Notes: generated by a model from the letters alone, not told the origin. A stretch of 64,000 nucleotides of DNA from Nothophaeocryptopus gaeumannii (GCA_031771865.1 JASISA010000029.1:186001-250000), one strand, 5' to 3'; shown: positions 45,446-57,308, numbered from the stretch's first letter. Made by a program: numbers and translations.

Positions 45446-46029
45446 ATTGTTTGTGTGTCGGAGAGCACTGCAGTGCTGGAGCTAGGGATGTCCAAGCTCT
45501 CGACTGTCGGGTTGGAGGGAATGTGCTGTCGTCCTCGTTTGGGTTATATTGCGGTCATGTGATCGTATCGAATGGTTTTCTCGGACGGTATACTGATGTG
45601 TATCGTATATGCGCGCTCTGTGCGCTGTCACATGAAAGGTGTCTCGTGTGTGTGCAGGTGGAGGAAAGAGAGTCGAGATGCGCGCAAGCTTCACAAGAGT
45701 GGCAGGCACGCTCGTCATACCTTCCTCTCTGGTCCATGATGGCCCGCACAGATCACCTCCGAAGCTCATCGGCGCCCAGCATCACCGAGCAGTCGGACTT
45801 CAAGTGCGCGTCTTCGATCTGCCTACACACAAACAACACCATCACTACATACCGCACTCCTCGATCGCGACTTCCTTGAATAATCAACAGCTTAACAACC
45901 ACCTCCACTTCGCAGTCGACGATCCTCGACGTATTCTCGACGTATCCACGACCGCCGACAGCGACTTGACGAGCGAACGCCGTCCAAATAGCCACACGTG
46001 CTTCACTTGCACATCACACATCAGTCGCC
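45446..46029. promoter_or_regulatory. shared divergent promoter of RPD3 and RPN11
   Basis: 584 bp between two head-to-head start codons. It must carry both promoters. No specific element is identified. Confidence 0.5.
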
Positions 46030-48085
46030 ATGGATCGGTTATCGAGAATGCTTGCTGCCGCTCAGGGCATGGGCGGTGGAGGCGGAGCTCCTGCACAGGT
46101 AAGAAATGAACTTAAACAGCACGATCGAGGTTGAGAGAGCGCTTTCCGGGCTGGATCTGGATCACAAGACTTGCAATTCGTCTGAGTCAGATTGCACCAG
46201 GATTTGAAGAAAGCGCATTGGCATTGCTAGGAGGCTGTGCTGTATGGCATGGAAGGTGCTTGATCGAGGATGATGAGAACCTCTCCATCACACCTTGAGG
46301 CAAGAGGCAAATGCGACCTTCATGAGACAGGTGCTACCTTCTAGCCGTGCGGCATCCTTTGGAGCATGCACTTCTGGGTTCGAAGAAGTGCAAGTTTGGT
46401 CTCATCATACATACCATAGCCGCGCATGCCTACCCACGATCAGGGCTATCTGAATGGCGACGAGTATGCCAGCGTCCGGGGCTGGTTGGGCACACTGCGC
46501 TGGTACGATGCCCAGAAGGGCCGGTTTTGGGAGTCGGTTAGAGAGAAGAACGTTCCTGCTGTTCTCAAAACTACCCGACTTGAGGTAAACATTCGCAAGC
46601 AGGCCACCATTCACCACACAACAGACACCATCCAGAGCCCTCCCCACTGCACGTCATCACCGCGTTCAGGTTCAGCATAATGGATAGCATGCCACGGGAT
46701 ATCAAGTTGGCTCTTCAACGCGGCGGAGAATTTACGCCAGAGCACTCCCTGCGCTTCCTACGCTGGCTTGACAAGAGTGACAGCAGTGACGGGTGGATCA
46801 GGAACATGAAGAACGCGACTATGCAAGACATCTTCACGGCTGAGGTATCGTCAAGCCTTGAAGCGCACTATGGACCGAACACTCGCACATCCTCGCGACT
46901 CATATCACTCTGAACCTGGGGTACATGGCCGCTTTTATCACTATGAGCCAGGACCCTGGATCTCCATTCCATCTGGACTGCGCTCTCTCCACCTCACATG
47001 CATTGATCCGAAGAAGAAGTTCCAGAGCTAACAATGACTTCTCAGGATACTAACATCATCGACAATGCCGAGACCGTCTACATCTCCTCGCTCGCCCTAC
47101 TGAAGATGCTGCGGCACGGAAGAGCTGGTGTACCCATGGAGGTCATGGGTCTCATGCTGGGAGAGTTCGTCGATGACTACACTGTGCGAGTGGTGGACGT
47201 CTTCGCAATGCCGCAGTCCGGTACCGGTGTGTCCGTTGAGGCTGTAGACCCTGTCTTCCAGACCAAGATGATGGACATGCTGCGCCAGACCGGGAGGTAT
47301 AATACAAATCGACATTTCAATTCAATTGTCACCAGCTAATATCTCCCAGACCCGAGACAGTCGTCGGCTGGTACCACTCGCATCCTGGTTTCGGGTGTTG
47401 GCTTTCTAGCGTCGACATCAACACACAGCAGTCCTTCGAGCAGCTCACACCTCGTGCTGTCGCCGTCGTCATCGACCCGATTCAGTCTGTCAAGGGCAAA
47501 GTGGTCATCGACGCTTTCCGCCTCATCAACCCACAGACTCTCATGCTTGGACAAGAGCCGCGGCAAACAACGTCTAACTTGGGCCACCTCAACAAGCCCT
47601 CCATTCAAGCACTCATTCACGGCCTGAACCGCCACTACTACAGCATCGGCATTGGCTACCGAAAGAGCGCACTCGAGGAGGGCATGCTGATGAACTTGCA
47701 CAAGACCGTCTGGACCGAAGCTTTGACGATGCCGGATTTCGCGGCTGAGGGCACACGAAACGAGGCGAACCTGAAGAAGCTGGTTTCGCTGGCTGAGGGC
47801 TACGAGAAGCGAGTGAAGGAAGAGACGGAGCTAACCAAGGAGCAATTGCGCACGCGATATGTTGGCAAAGTCGACCCGAAGAAGCACATTGAGACGGTGG
47901 GCCAGGAGCTGATCGAGGACAACATCGTGTCTGTGAGCAGACAGATGATCGACAAGGAGGCTAGCGTGCCCTCAGCGGCGCACGAGGGTCTAGGTTCCGC
48001 GCGAGTCGTAAATGGCAAGGTCAACGGGACTGCCAATGGCCACGGTCAGGCTGATGGCGGGATGGAAGTGGATGAGGAGCTGTGA
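46030..48085 (+). CDS. RPN11: 26S proteasome deubiquitinase Rpn11 (JAMM metalloprotease), 351 aa, 3 exons
   Basis: Exons are 46030-46098, 47046-47296 and 47350-48085, 1056 nt in frame. Exon 1 encodes the short Gly-rich start [19 protein letters not shown]. The 947-nt first intron (GTAAGA, GCTAACAATG branch, CTCAG) is far longer than any other in the window. The MPN domain has [32 protein letters not shown]. The JAMM zinc motif [14 protein letters not shown] spans the start of exon 3. The C-terminal helices ([19 protein letters not shown]) are standard, followed by a fungal Asn/Gly-rich extension. Rpn11 removes ubiquitin chains from substrates in the proteasome lid. The 53-nt second intron is normal. 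Confidence 0.95.
46426..46913 (+). other. open frames nested in RPN11 intron 1
   Basis: Two consecutive plus-strand open frames (46426-46680 and 46680-46913) lie wholly inside the 947-nt intron. Both contain a similar block, LRWYD...[15 protein letters not shown]...LEV and LRWLD...[15 protein letters not shown]...LEA. This suggests a duplicated small domain. No splice pair joins them cleanly. This could be a nested gene, a captured gene fragment or chance. Confidence 0.3.
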
Positions 48086-48651
48086 GTGGGAAAAGGTTTT
48101 CAGAAGAAGCTCGAAACGCAAGAACCGGACATGGGATAGGAAACTTTGATGTATTATGTGTGCATAGCCTCGGCGCCTGGCGCAGAGTAGCAGCAGAAAG
48201 ACTCGCTGCCGTGACTTGGCTGACATGAGCTGTAATGCGTTTGGCTTGAATGCCTTTCACGATTGAATTGCCACCCACATACATGCCCCGCCAAAATATT
48301 CCCTTGTGGGAGATGAGCAGATCGCTTCGTAAGAGCATAGCACGCGTACGTACCACAAGCACTGGCCTGGTCTGTCGTGAGTGAGTGACAAGTGAGTGAA
48401 CTGATCGCCAAGCCGGCCATTTTGAGTTTGGCGGGACGCGTCGGTGAGACCCTGTCCGACGTTATGCACGTCGAGGTGCTCCCCTTCCTTCGTTTCGAAC
48501 TCTTCTGGGACGCCGCCAGTACCCTGACCTGCTTCTAGGCGGCAGCGATGTGTTCAGCTTCAGCTTCAGCTTCTAACCTGGTCTGGTCTTTTGTGTCTGG
48601 ACTGCGATGAAATTCTTTTGGAAGCGGGTGGTATGATTGACGGCCGATAAG
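48086..48651. other. intergenic between RPN11 and ABC transporter
   Basis: Includes a short CAGCTT tandem at about 48556-48575. No other feature. Confidence 0.45.
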
Positions 48652-51600
48652 ATGGCTCAACAGCAAGTGTTTCTTGGCGGCGGCGGCAGCAATATCGACA
48701 TTTTGGACAGCCCTACGAATTGGACCACGCCTTCATGCGGAAACTCGACTTCTGCAGACCTCTGCCAAGATTTTCTTCCGAGACAGGTCTGCTTCGGCCA
48801 TATCTGGAATGTGAAGGAGGCGAGATTCAACCAATGTTTCCTCCCAGTCCTGGCTGCCATCCCTGCGATCCTGGCGAGTGTCATTCTGTTGGGACAGGTT
48901 CTTCGACTGCTGATCAAACCGCGACCACGATGGATGCAGCCTTTCGTGAAAGAGGCTGTTGAGCCGGGGGTCTTGGAGGGGGAGGAGATGAGGAGGAGGA
49001 GGTGGAGTGCGAAGACTGTGATTCTGGGGGTATTGCTCACGGCGGGTTTCGTGCTGCATCTGGTTTCTGTTGTGCTGAATGGAGCGTACGTGGTTGCGCT
49101 ACTTCCACTGGTGCCTTGGCTGGTCGCAAACCTGGACCTGGTGGTTTTCCGACCGAGGACCATACCGTATTCCGTGGCTGTGATCACGGTCTTCAACGTC
49201 ATCGTGGGCGCTGTGGTGTTGGAATGGCATGTCGAGAATGGCCGTGCCGAGCGGATATACTGGGCTGCGTCTGAAGCCCTTGCAGCCGTGGTCTTCATTG
49301 TGATCTTGACCATGCCATTTCGAGATCCGCTTTTGTCAGCGAAGGACATCAGTCAGCCGTTTAGTTCGCCGACTGCTGCCCTGAGAAGTCCTGAGGAGTC
49401 GCTGAATATCTGGCAGTTCCTGACAGTCCGGTGGATCGCACCTATGCTCGATGTTGGAGGCAAGAGACAGATGGAGTATGAAGATGTCTGGTCATTGCCG
49501 TACGAGTTCCAACATCGCAGGCTGCATGAGAACTTCCGAGAGCTACGAGGGACGGTCATTCAGAGGCTCATCTCAGCGAATGCAATTGATTTGATCATTT
49601 TGGTCTTCTTGGGCCTAGTCGATCTGACTGTTGACTATGCGGCGCCGGTATTTCTGCAGCTCATCTTGAGCTCAATGGAGGATCCTGATCGGCCAAAACG
49701 AGTGGCGCTCACATATGCTGGTCTTGGCCTGGTGGCTAGACTGTTCTCTGCGCAATTCGATGTTTTGGGTCTATGGTTTGGACGGAGATGCTACGAACGA
49801 TGTCGAGGAGAGATGATCACGATGCTGTACGAGAAAACGCTAGGCCGCAAGATTGCTCTCAAGCCAACGGAGAAGGCCGAGATCAAAGCGCACCAGAACG
49901 GCGAAGCGAACGGAAAGCCCAAGGACGGCCAGAAACGTGACGAGAAGAAAACTTGGTCTGAAGCATTTCGACGAATGTTCGAAAAGGATAAAGCGCCCTC
50001 ACCTGCCAAGGAGCCTGCGTCGATGGGCAGAATCCTGAACTTGATGCGAAACGATGTCTACGAAGTCGCGCAAAGATTTTGGGAGTTCGACAACATTGTG
50101 AAAAAGCCAGTTGCCGTGTTCTTCTCAGCAGCGCTGGTGATCAATTACCTCGGATGGCCCGCAATGATGGCAGTCGGACTTGTGTTCTTCGCTCAGATAA
50201 TGAACGCAATCCTGGCAAGGATCCTGATCTACTACGAAAAGAAGCGCAGATTTGCAACAGATGCCAAGCTCCAGGTCGTATCGCAATTTGTCGAAGCCAT
50301 TCGTCACCTACGCTGGTACGGCTGGCAAGACACCTGGCTTGACCAAGCACTTAGCGCACGACAAAAGGAGCTGGTCTTGCGAGTCATCGCAAATGCTTGG
50401 AACGTGGTCATCAGCTTCGTTAACACCCTGTCTTACGACCTCGTTCCGGTCGTGGCCTTCTTCACCTACACGGTCATCACGAAGAAGCCACTGACCGTTG
50501 ACATCGCATTCCCGACGATGCAGCTTTTTAGCATGATGACGAGTCAGCTCCGGGATTTGCCGGGTCTGATCATCGCGCTGATCAATGCGTGGGTGGCGGT
50601 TCAGCGAATTGAAGATTTCATGGCTGAGCCTGATTTGCAGGAGATGGCGACTGAGGCCTTGATTGGAGATGAGCTCGCTCTGGAGAAGGCGTCGCTTGCT
50701 TGGCCTGGGAACACGGAGCCGGTACTGAAGGACATTGACTTGTCTTTCCCATCAGGCTTTACGGTCGTACTTGGCGAGGTCGCGGCGGGAAAGACTGCGT
50801 TGCTACAAGCTCTTTTGGGCGAGTTAGATCTGCTGGAAGGAAAGCTTATCCGACCTCCAGAGCCCATTGCTTACTGTGCGCAGACCCCGTGGCTTCAGAG
50901 TATGAGCATTCGTGAGAACATCCTCTTCTCTGCACCATACGAGGATGAGCGTTATAGGGCAGTACTTGATGCATGCGCGCTTACTCCCGATTTGGCTGAG
51001 TTCAAAGCTGGCGATCTCTCGATGATTGGAGAAAACGGGATCGGCTTGTCTGGAGGGCAGAGAGCGCGCGTTGCGCTTGCGCGGGCGGTCTACAGCAATA
51101 CCAAGATCCTTCTTCTGGATGATCCGCTTGCAGCATTAGACCAGCAGACGGCTGAGTCGATAGTACAAAATTGCTTCAGCGGGCCACTCATGCAGGGTCG
51201 CATCGTGGTATTGATCACCCACAGAACCGATCTGGTCCTTGGAATTGCCACTCAGGTGGTCAAGATCGAGCACGGGAAGGCAATCGTGCTGGATCATGAA
51301 GCGGCAGCCTCGACTTACGAACCTCCTGCTGATGATGATGATTCGCCGGAAGAGACTGCGGAGGACGTCAAAGCCAAGCAAACTGCGGCGGCTGTTCCGG
51401 ACAAGTTCATTGGAGACGAGCATCGAGCATACGGTGGTGTCAAGGCGTCTGTGTACTGGGAGTACATCAAAGCAGGTGATTTGAAATGGTGGGGCGTCAC
51501 GGTGCTGACTCTCATTTTGTACAGATGTTTGGCATTGGCCGAGGCATGGTTTCTCAAGACTTGGGCCGAAGCATACAACACTCAGACCAAAGCCAGCATG

Positions 51601-53199
51601 TTCATCCACACAGAAGATGTGATCTACCATGAAACAGATCTCTTCGACGACCTGCCGCCCCCGAATGTCAACATCAAGCCTTGGCTGATTGGCCTCCTTA
51701 TCCTCGCTGTGGGGCAGTCACTGTCATACGCTGCATCGCAAAGCATGCTGCTCGTCATCGTGTACACTGCAGCTAAGAACATGTTCCGGGACATCATGGA
51801 GAAAGTGGCATATGCGACCTTCCGATTCTACGACACTACACCGGTCGGGCGCTTGATGAACAGAATGACATCTGACATCGGAGTCATCGATGGAGGCATC
51901 AGTATGCAGTTCTCAGCCATATCGTGGCTGCTCATCAGCTGGACGTCGTCCGTTATCGTGATTGCCTCTATCACACCGGCGTTTCTGGTCTTTACCTTGG
52001 TATTGGCCATTTTGTTCGTACTGATTTTCAGGCGCTTCATACCCACATCTCAGAATCTGCGACGTCTGGAGATGGTGTCGCTCACGCCTTTGATGTCCAA
52101 TTTCGGGGAGCTTTTGAATGGCTTGGCGACTGTTAGGGCTTTCTGGGCACAGGCGCGGTTCCAGGATCGAGTCATACATGTTGTCGACACTTTCCAGAAG
52201 ATGGATCACTTCTACTGGAGTACGCAGGCCTGGCTGACATATCGGTACGACGTGCTGTCTTCGTTCGCGAACTTTGCGCTGTTTGCTTTGGCGCTGGCGA
52301 CGAATCTCTCCCCTGGACTGACTGCATTCGCTCTACTGTCTGCGAGCAAGTTCGTCTACACCACGCACGCACTTTGCAGGCAGTATGGGCAGCTGCAGAT
52401 GGAGTTCGTATCAGTAGAGCGTGTTGTTGAGCTGCTGCATCTGGAGCAAGAACCAAAAGGATCAGTGAGCCCGCCTGCTTGGTGGCCTTCTTTCGGTAGC
52501 GACATCGTCTTCAAGGATGTGATCATCAAGTATGCGCCTCATCTTGAGCCTGCGCTTGCTGGTATATCCTTCACTGTCAAGGGCGGATCCAAGACTGCTA
52601 TCATCGGCCGCACCGGATCTGGCAAGAGCACACTGGCGCTATCTCTGCTGGCAACCATCATGCCCGACATGGGTAACATCTTGATCGACCAAGTTGATCT
52701 AGCTGAAGTCGACAAGCAGCTACTTCGCACAAGAGTAACTTTCCTTGCTCAAGATCCGGTGCTGTTCCCTGGCACCATGCGCATGAACCTGGATCCAGTC
52801 AACGAACATACTGATGAGGAGTGCGAAGTCGTACTGCGCCGAGTATGCGAACGACAAGGCTGGGATCTGACCACAAACATTGAAGCGGGCGGGAAGAACC
52901 TCAGCCAGGGTCAACGTCAGCTCGTCGGCCTAGCTCGAGCGGTCCTGCGGCGAAGCGCCATCATCATCCTGGACGAAGCGACAGCCTCTATTGATCGGGA
53001 GACGGCTATGCAGATCCAGCAAGTGATGCATGAAGACATGAAGGAGAGCACTGTAATTACGATTGCTCATCGGCTGGAAGCTGTTCGCAACGTGGATTAT
53101 TGCATTGTGCTTGGGAAGGGCAAGATTCTGGAACAAGGTCCGGCGGTGGAGATGCTGAAGGAGCATCGTGATGACATGATTGATGAAGTAGATGAATGA
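48652..53199 (+). CDS. ABC transporter, ABCC (MRP-like) multidrug type, 1515 aa
   Basis: A single exon starting at the ATG 48652. Layout is an N-terminal TMD0 with about five helices (residues 60-230), TMD1, NBD1, TMD2 and NBD2, the full-length ABCC order. NBD1 has Walker A GEVAAGKT (the usual fourth-position Gly is Ala), Q-loop CAQTPWLQ, signature LSGGQRARVALARA and Walker B LLLDDPLAALD. The catalytic Glu position is Asp, as in many ABCC NBD1 sites. NBD2 is canonical: GRTGSGKST, signature LSQGQRQLVGLARA, Walker B IIILDEATASID and H-loop TIAHRLEAV. Such proteins export drugs, conjugates or metabolites at the plasma or vacuolar membrane. One ATP site is therefore expected to be catalytically weak. 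Confidence 0.92.
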   Translation: MAQQQVFLGGGGSNIDILDSPTNWTTPSCGNSTSADLCQDFLPRQVCFGHIWNVKEARFNQCFLPVLAAIPAILASVILLGQVLRLLIKPRPRWMQPFVKEAVEPGVLEGEEMRRRRWSAKTVILGVLLTAGFVLHLVSVVLNGAYVVALLPLVPWLVANLDLVVFRPRTIPYSVAVITVFNVIVGAVVLEWHVENGRAERIYWAASEALAAVVFIVILTMPFRDPLLSAKDISQPFSSPTAALRSPEESLNIWQFLTVRWIAPMLDVGGKRQMEYEDVWSLPYEFQHRRLHENFRELRGTVIQRLISANAIDLIILVFLGLVDLTVDYAAPVFLQLILSSMEDPDRPKRVALTYAGLGLVARLFSAQFDVLGLWFGRRCYERCRGEMITMLYEKTLGRKIALKPTEKAEIKAHQNGEANGKPKDGQKRDEKKTWSEAFRRMFEKDKAPSPAKEPASMGRILNLMRNDVYEVAQRFWEFDNIVKKPVAVFFSAALVINYLGWPAMMAVGLVFFAQIMNAILARILIYYEKKRRFATDAKLQVVSQFVEAIRHLRWYGWQDTWLDQALSARQKELVLRVIANAWNVVISFVNTLSYDLVPVVAFFTYTVITKKPLTVDIAFPTMQLFSMMTSQLRDLPGLIIALINAWVAVQRIEDFMAEPDLQEMATEALIGDELALEKASLAWPGNTEPVLKDIDLSFPSGFTVVLGEVAAGKTALLQALLGELDLLEGKLIRPPEPIAYCAQTPWLQSMSIRENILFSAPYEDERYRAVLDACALTPDLAEFKAGDLSMIGENGIGLSGGQRARVALARAVYSNTKILLLDDPLAALDQQTAESIVQNCFSGPLMQGRIVVLITHRTDLVLGIATQVVKIEHGKAIVLDHEAAASTYEPPADDDDSPEETAEDVKAKQTAAAVPDKFIGDEHRAYGGVKASVYWEYIKAGDLKWWGVTVLTLILYRCLALAEAWFLKTWAEAYNTQTKASMFIHTEDVIYHETDLFDDLPPPNVNIKPWLIGLLILAVGQSLSYAASQSMLLVIVYTAAKNMFRDIMEKVAYATFRFYDTTPVGRLMNRMTSDIGVIDGGISMQFSAISWLLISWTSSVIVIASITPAFLVFTLVLAILFVLIFRRFIPTSQNLRRLEMVSLTPLMSNFGELLNGLATVRAFWAQARFQDRVIHVVDTFQKMDHFYWSTQAWLTYRYDVLSSFANFALFALALATNLSPGLTAFALLSASKFVYTTHALCRQYGQLQMEFVSVERVVELLHLEQEPKGSVSPPAWWPSFGSDIVFKDVIIKYAPHLEPALAGISFTVKGGSKTAIIGRTGSGKSTLALSLLATIMPDMGNILIDQVDLAEVDKQLLRTRVTFLAQDPVLFPGTMRMNLDPVNEHTDEECEVVLRRVCERQGWDLTTNIEAGGKNLSQGQRQLVGLARAVLRRSAIIILDEATASIDRETAMQIQQVMHEDMKESTVITIAHRLEAVRNVDYCIVLGKGKILEQGPAVEMLKEHRDDMIDEVDE

Positions 53200-53508
53200 G
53201 AATGAGACTGATAGAGGTATGTACGAAAAGAATGATAGACTCCCTGCTGATACACAATGATCGAGTGCCACATTGTCCTAGTCTGGTCACTGACACCGAC
53301 TGACTAAGCACCAATGCTTGCGTACCGTACCCCTGCTTCACGGTTGCAATGATCGTCATCGTGCATGACATTGGGAACAGCTATCGGAGCATCTGGAACT
53401 TGCTTGCGTGATGCTGGTGGATTCTGTGAAAGTCTTCACAAAAGCTTGACCAAGCTTCAGCTTCGCCTTGAGATTTGATATACTACTCGGCATTGACATC
53501 CAGCTTCA

Positions 53509-55386
53509 ATGTACAGAAGACTGGGCAAGTACATCAACCCGAATCGCAGCAGAACGTCGACGCACATACGAAGCTTCACAGCAACATCAACAATGGCTAA
53601 GAACAAGTTCTCTCACCTCCCACTGTCCACCAGCGGACCTCAAGACTGCGCCTTGACCGGAACAGCTCTGCTCAACACCCCATACTTAAACAAGGGTATG
53701 GCCTTCACCTCCGAAGAACGCAAGCAATTCGATCTAGAGGGTCTTCTCCCCGCCAAAGTCAACACTCTCCAAGAACAAGTCAACCGCGCCTACGACCAAT
53801 ACCAAGCTCGCCGAACAGCCCTAGGAAAGAACACATCTATGACTTCAATGAAAGAACAGAACGAGGTCGTCTACTATCGCCTCATCATCGACCACCTGAA
53901 GGAAATGTTCCCCATAATTTACACCCCAACCGAAGGCGATGCGATTGCAGATTACTCGAGACTTTTCCGTAGACCGGAAGGTTGTTTCTTGAATATCGAT
54001 CAGCCCGACAACGTCGAACATGCACTAGATCGGTATGGAAATCCGGAGGATATTGACGTAATTGTCGTCAGTGATGGCGAACAAATTCTCGGGACAGGAG
54101 ATCAAGGCGTTGGAGCTATTTTGATTAGTATCGCAAAACTCGTCATATATACACTTTGTGCGGGGATTCATCCGAACCGCGTTCTTCCGGTCGTTTTGGA
54201 TGTCGGGACGGATAACCACGAACTTTTAAATGATGATCTGTATCTCGGACTGAAGAGACCGAGAGTCAGAGGGGAGGAGTACGATACGTTCGTGGACAGG
54301 TTTGTTCAGGCCGCGAGGAAACGGTATCCAAAAGCATACATCCATTTCGAAGATTTCGGATTACCGAATGCGAGGAGAATTTTGGATAAGTATACACCAA
54401 AGATTGCTTGTTTCAATGATGATGTACAAGGGACGGGATGTGTGACACTGGCTGCGATCTATGCAGCTGCTCATGTAGCGAAGTTGAAGATTGGAGACCT
54501 TCGCGTAGTCATGTTTGGATCGGGGTCTGCTGGGACGGGAATTGCGGATCAGATTCGAGACGCTATTGCTGTGGAGAGTGGAAAGGAGAAAGGGGAGGCG
54601 ACGAAGCAGATTTGGTGTATTGATAAACCTGGTGTGCTGCTGCAGAGCCAGAAGGATGATTTGACGCCTGCGCAGCATCCATATGCCAGGCCGGATGAGG
54701 AATGGGAAGATTCGAACCAGCGGAGCTTGCTCGACGTGATCAAGAAAGTCAAGCCGCATGTTTTGATTGGGACGAGTACCAGGCCGAAGTCTTTCACGAA
54801 GGAGGTCGTTCAGGAGATGGCGAAGCATGTTGAACGCCCAATCATCTTCCCTCTATCCAACCCGACTCGACTCCACGAAGCCGATCCCAAGGACCTCTTC
54901 GAATGGACAGATGGGAAAGTTCTCACAGCAACCGGCTCACCTTTCCCTCCAGTCGAAACGAAAGACGGAAAGAAGAGAGAGATTGCTGAATGCAACAACT
55001 CAACAACCTTCCCAGGTATCGGTCTCGGCGTAATCGTCTCCCGCTCTCGCCTCCTGACAACAGAAATGCTCGTCGCAGCCGTCAAAGCCCTCGCATCTCA
55101 AGCACCCGCCCTCAAAGACCCCGATGCGGGTCTGCTCCCAGATATCATCGATGTACGAGATATCAGTGTCAAGATCGCTGCTGCTGTGATCAAACAGTCT
55201 GTCAAAGATGGTCTTGCGACTGAGAAGGGCATTCCGGAGGAGGATGGCGAGTTGGAGGAGTGGATTGGTGAGCAGATGTGGACGGCGGAGTATCGGGAGT
55301 TGAGGAAGGTGGATTTTGAGGGTGCGAGTAGGGTTGCGACGGGAGAAGCGGGGAGTAAGGGTGTTCAGAGGGTGGAGTCGAGGTAG
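53509..55386 (+). CDS. MAE1: NAD(P)-dependent malic enzyme, mitochondrial, 625 aa
   Basis: A single exon. The N-terminal ~30 residues are Arg/Ser/Thr-rich without acids (MYRRLGKYINPNRSRTSTHI), a typical mitochondrial targeting sequence. A second ATG at residue 29 would give a cytosolic form. The body has NTPYLNKGMAF, the active-site YTPTEGDAIADYSRLFRRPEG region, HFEDFGLPNARRILDKY, FNDDVQGTG, the Rossmann nucleotide site VMFGSGSAGTGIADQI, and the C-terminal ATGSPFPPV...ECNNSTTFPGIGLG motif. The enzyme decarboxylates malate to pyruvate in the matrix, with NAD or NADP. Length is close to fungal homologues. The last ~60 residues are charged and family-variable. Confidence 0.94.
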   Translation: MYRRLGKYINPNRSRTSTHIRSFTATSTMAKNKFSHLPLSTSGPQDCALTGTALLNTPYLNKGMAFTSEERKQFDLEGLLPAKVNTLQEQVNRAYDQYQARRTALGKNTSMTSMKEQNEVVYYRLIIDHLKEMFPIIYTPTEGDAIADYSRLFRRPEGCFLNIDQPDNVEHALDRYGNPEDIDVIVVSDGEQILGTGDQGVGAILISIAKLVIYTLCAGIHPNRVLPVVLDVGTDNHELLNDDLYLGLKRPRVRGEEYDTFVDRFVQAARKRYPKAYIHFEDFGLPNARRILDKYTPKIACFNDDVQGTGCVTLAAIYAAAHVAKLKIGDLRVVMFGSGSAGTGIADQIRDAIAVESGKEKGEATKQIWCIDKPGVLLQSQKDDLTPAQHPYARPDEEWEDSNQRSLLDVIKKVKPHVLIGTSTRPKSFTKEVVQEMAKHVERPIIFPLSNPTRLHEADPKDLFEWTDGKVLTATGSPFPPVETKDGKKREIAECNNSTTFPGIGLGVIVSRSRLLTTEMLVAAVKALASQAPALKDPDAGLLPDIIDVRDISVKIAAAVIKQSVKDGLATEKGIPEEDGELEEWIGEQMWTAEYRELRKVDFEGASRVATGEAGSKGVQRVESR

Positions 55387-57308
55387 TAGATCATTGAAGC
55401 CAGACTTCTCACTGTAAGGTAATCACGATCATGAAACGAAGAGGTTTTGGCGGTATGCGTGAGTAGTAGTCCAATGCGACAAGAAACGTACCTTCAGCCT
55501 GCTCCGAGCAGTGCCAAGGCGAGCATGGTGACATGAAGTTAGCTTCGCGGGAGCTGGCAGTATGGTGGGATACGAAATCTCTGATCTTGCTTTAGAGCTG
55601 TGAGTCTTCAGCGGGAGAGTGGTCAGTGAGCGCAGGTCAGAGTGGCCCTTGGGCCTGAGCATGTCATGTTCTCTTCTGGTGCGCATACGGAGTCAACGAT
55701 GCTTCTGTTATAGTCACGGACCTAGCTTGCCGGCTCTTGAACCTCTTCGCTTTAGAAACTGATCAGACTTTCTTGCTCGAGAGTTCTGTTTCAGTGGACG
55801 CAGGAGCAAGATCGGACGGAGTTGCTTTGCTGACTCCTGATGCTTCTTCATCACAGCAAGACCAGTACCGCTGAGCTACGTGTACTTGTGAAGGCAGTAT
55901 GGCCACAATGACAGATGTTGCCTGTTGTACGTCGGCTCCGATGCATAGATCTCTCCACCAGATAATGGTTCTTCGTCGGAGTCCAGCGTCTGCCCCGTGG
56001 CGTGAAACTGACGGCCAAAGAACCTGTGCGGGCTGCTGGACCTGGACAACGAGACTTATCCGCTCGTGCGAAGGAAGACTTGGCTACCGTGCTCTCCTCT
56101 TCACGTGCCTGTATTGGAGGCGCTTCTAGATCTTCCTCAACTGGATGGCTGCCCTGCCTTCTAGGATCCCGCCCCGCCCCGCCTTGACTTTCACTGTATC
56201 ATGGCGGCTGCAAGATCGGGTGCAACTCCGTAGCACACATCTGCATCCCGGCAAGGTGGATCATTGTTGCCGGCGGTTGTGGTCACACGTTCTCGCTGAG
56301 CGATGAACGTCGATATCGATGACAGTCATTCCAGGCTGGCCGATATTGCTGAGGTCACGAGCATGGACATATGAGGAAGCTTAATTTGAGCACTCTCTTC
56401 ACCATCAACTGTTGAGGTCGAGGCGTTGCCATACGTTGAAGGAATCGATTAGCCTGAGCCTCAGCATGGCGGGTCGGCAAGTAAAGCCTGTACAACTCAT
56501 TGCTCTTGGGATGTATGTTCCTACTTCCGAGGTCAGGTCAGATACTTTCAGCTTCTTTCAACAGATAGAGGGCCCGCAGAACCGATCGAGGCGGCCATCC
56601 AGAAGGCCATGGCAGTCCCCATGAAGATATGGCCCGTGAGAGAAAAGACGACAACAATCCCGCTCAATCAGTGTCTTACCCAAACAATTCGACCCGTCTG
56701 AAGCAGATGTTACTTCGCTCTACGATTGAACACCTTCAGAGATGTCTCGGTTGGCTGATCGAAGAGCAATAGCGGCAGCCACCGGCGGCTTAAGAACGAT
56801 ATTTGTCTGAAACTCGGATGCGCTAGACCTGCCGCAAGGCTTGCACTACGCTCTCGTTGGCAGTTACTCGCAGAGCAGGACACGGCGAGAACCTCTCGTC
56901 TCAATCGGATATCGGATGCAGACATAAGGAACGAGTCATGCCAATGCTTCGCAGTTCTCTACTTAGGTTACTGTAGGCGTAATCGAACTTGTTGCTCACT
57001 TCAGGTAGTAATTCCCGAGGCTGACCTCTGTCACAGAGCTGCGATCGTACTTATACGACTCCAATGGCTTGCCAGCCCTGCATACGACCCGATGTGTACT
57101 CGATATGTAATTGCCCTGTCCTAGCCGTATGCGGACGGTTTGGGTCCGCCAGATCTCTACGAGCTCGGCCCGTGTAAAGGCAATCTAAGAGACGAAAGCT
57201 TAGTCGCCGCAATTCAGATCACTGCGCATCACAGTTATGCTCGACTAACTTACTTACTCTTCATGTGCGATCGCATTGCTGTTCGAGATCATGATGATCT
57301 ACTCAGGA
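55387..57308. other. intergenic, no supported gene
   Basis: 1.9 kb up to the left end of the transposon. Frames are short. If the interrupted GTPase gene once continued here, its C-terminal part is no longer recognisable. Confidence 0.45.
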
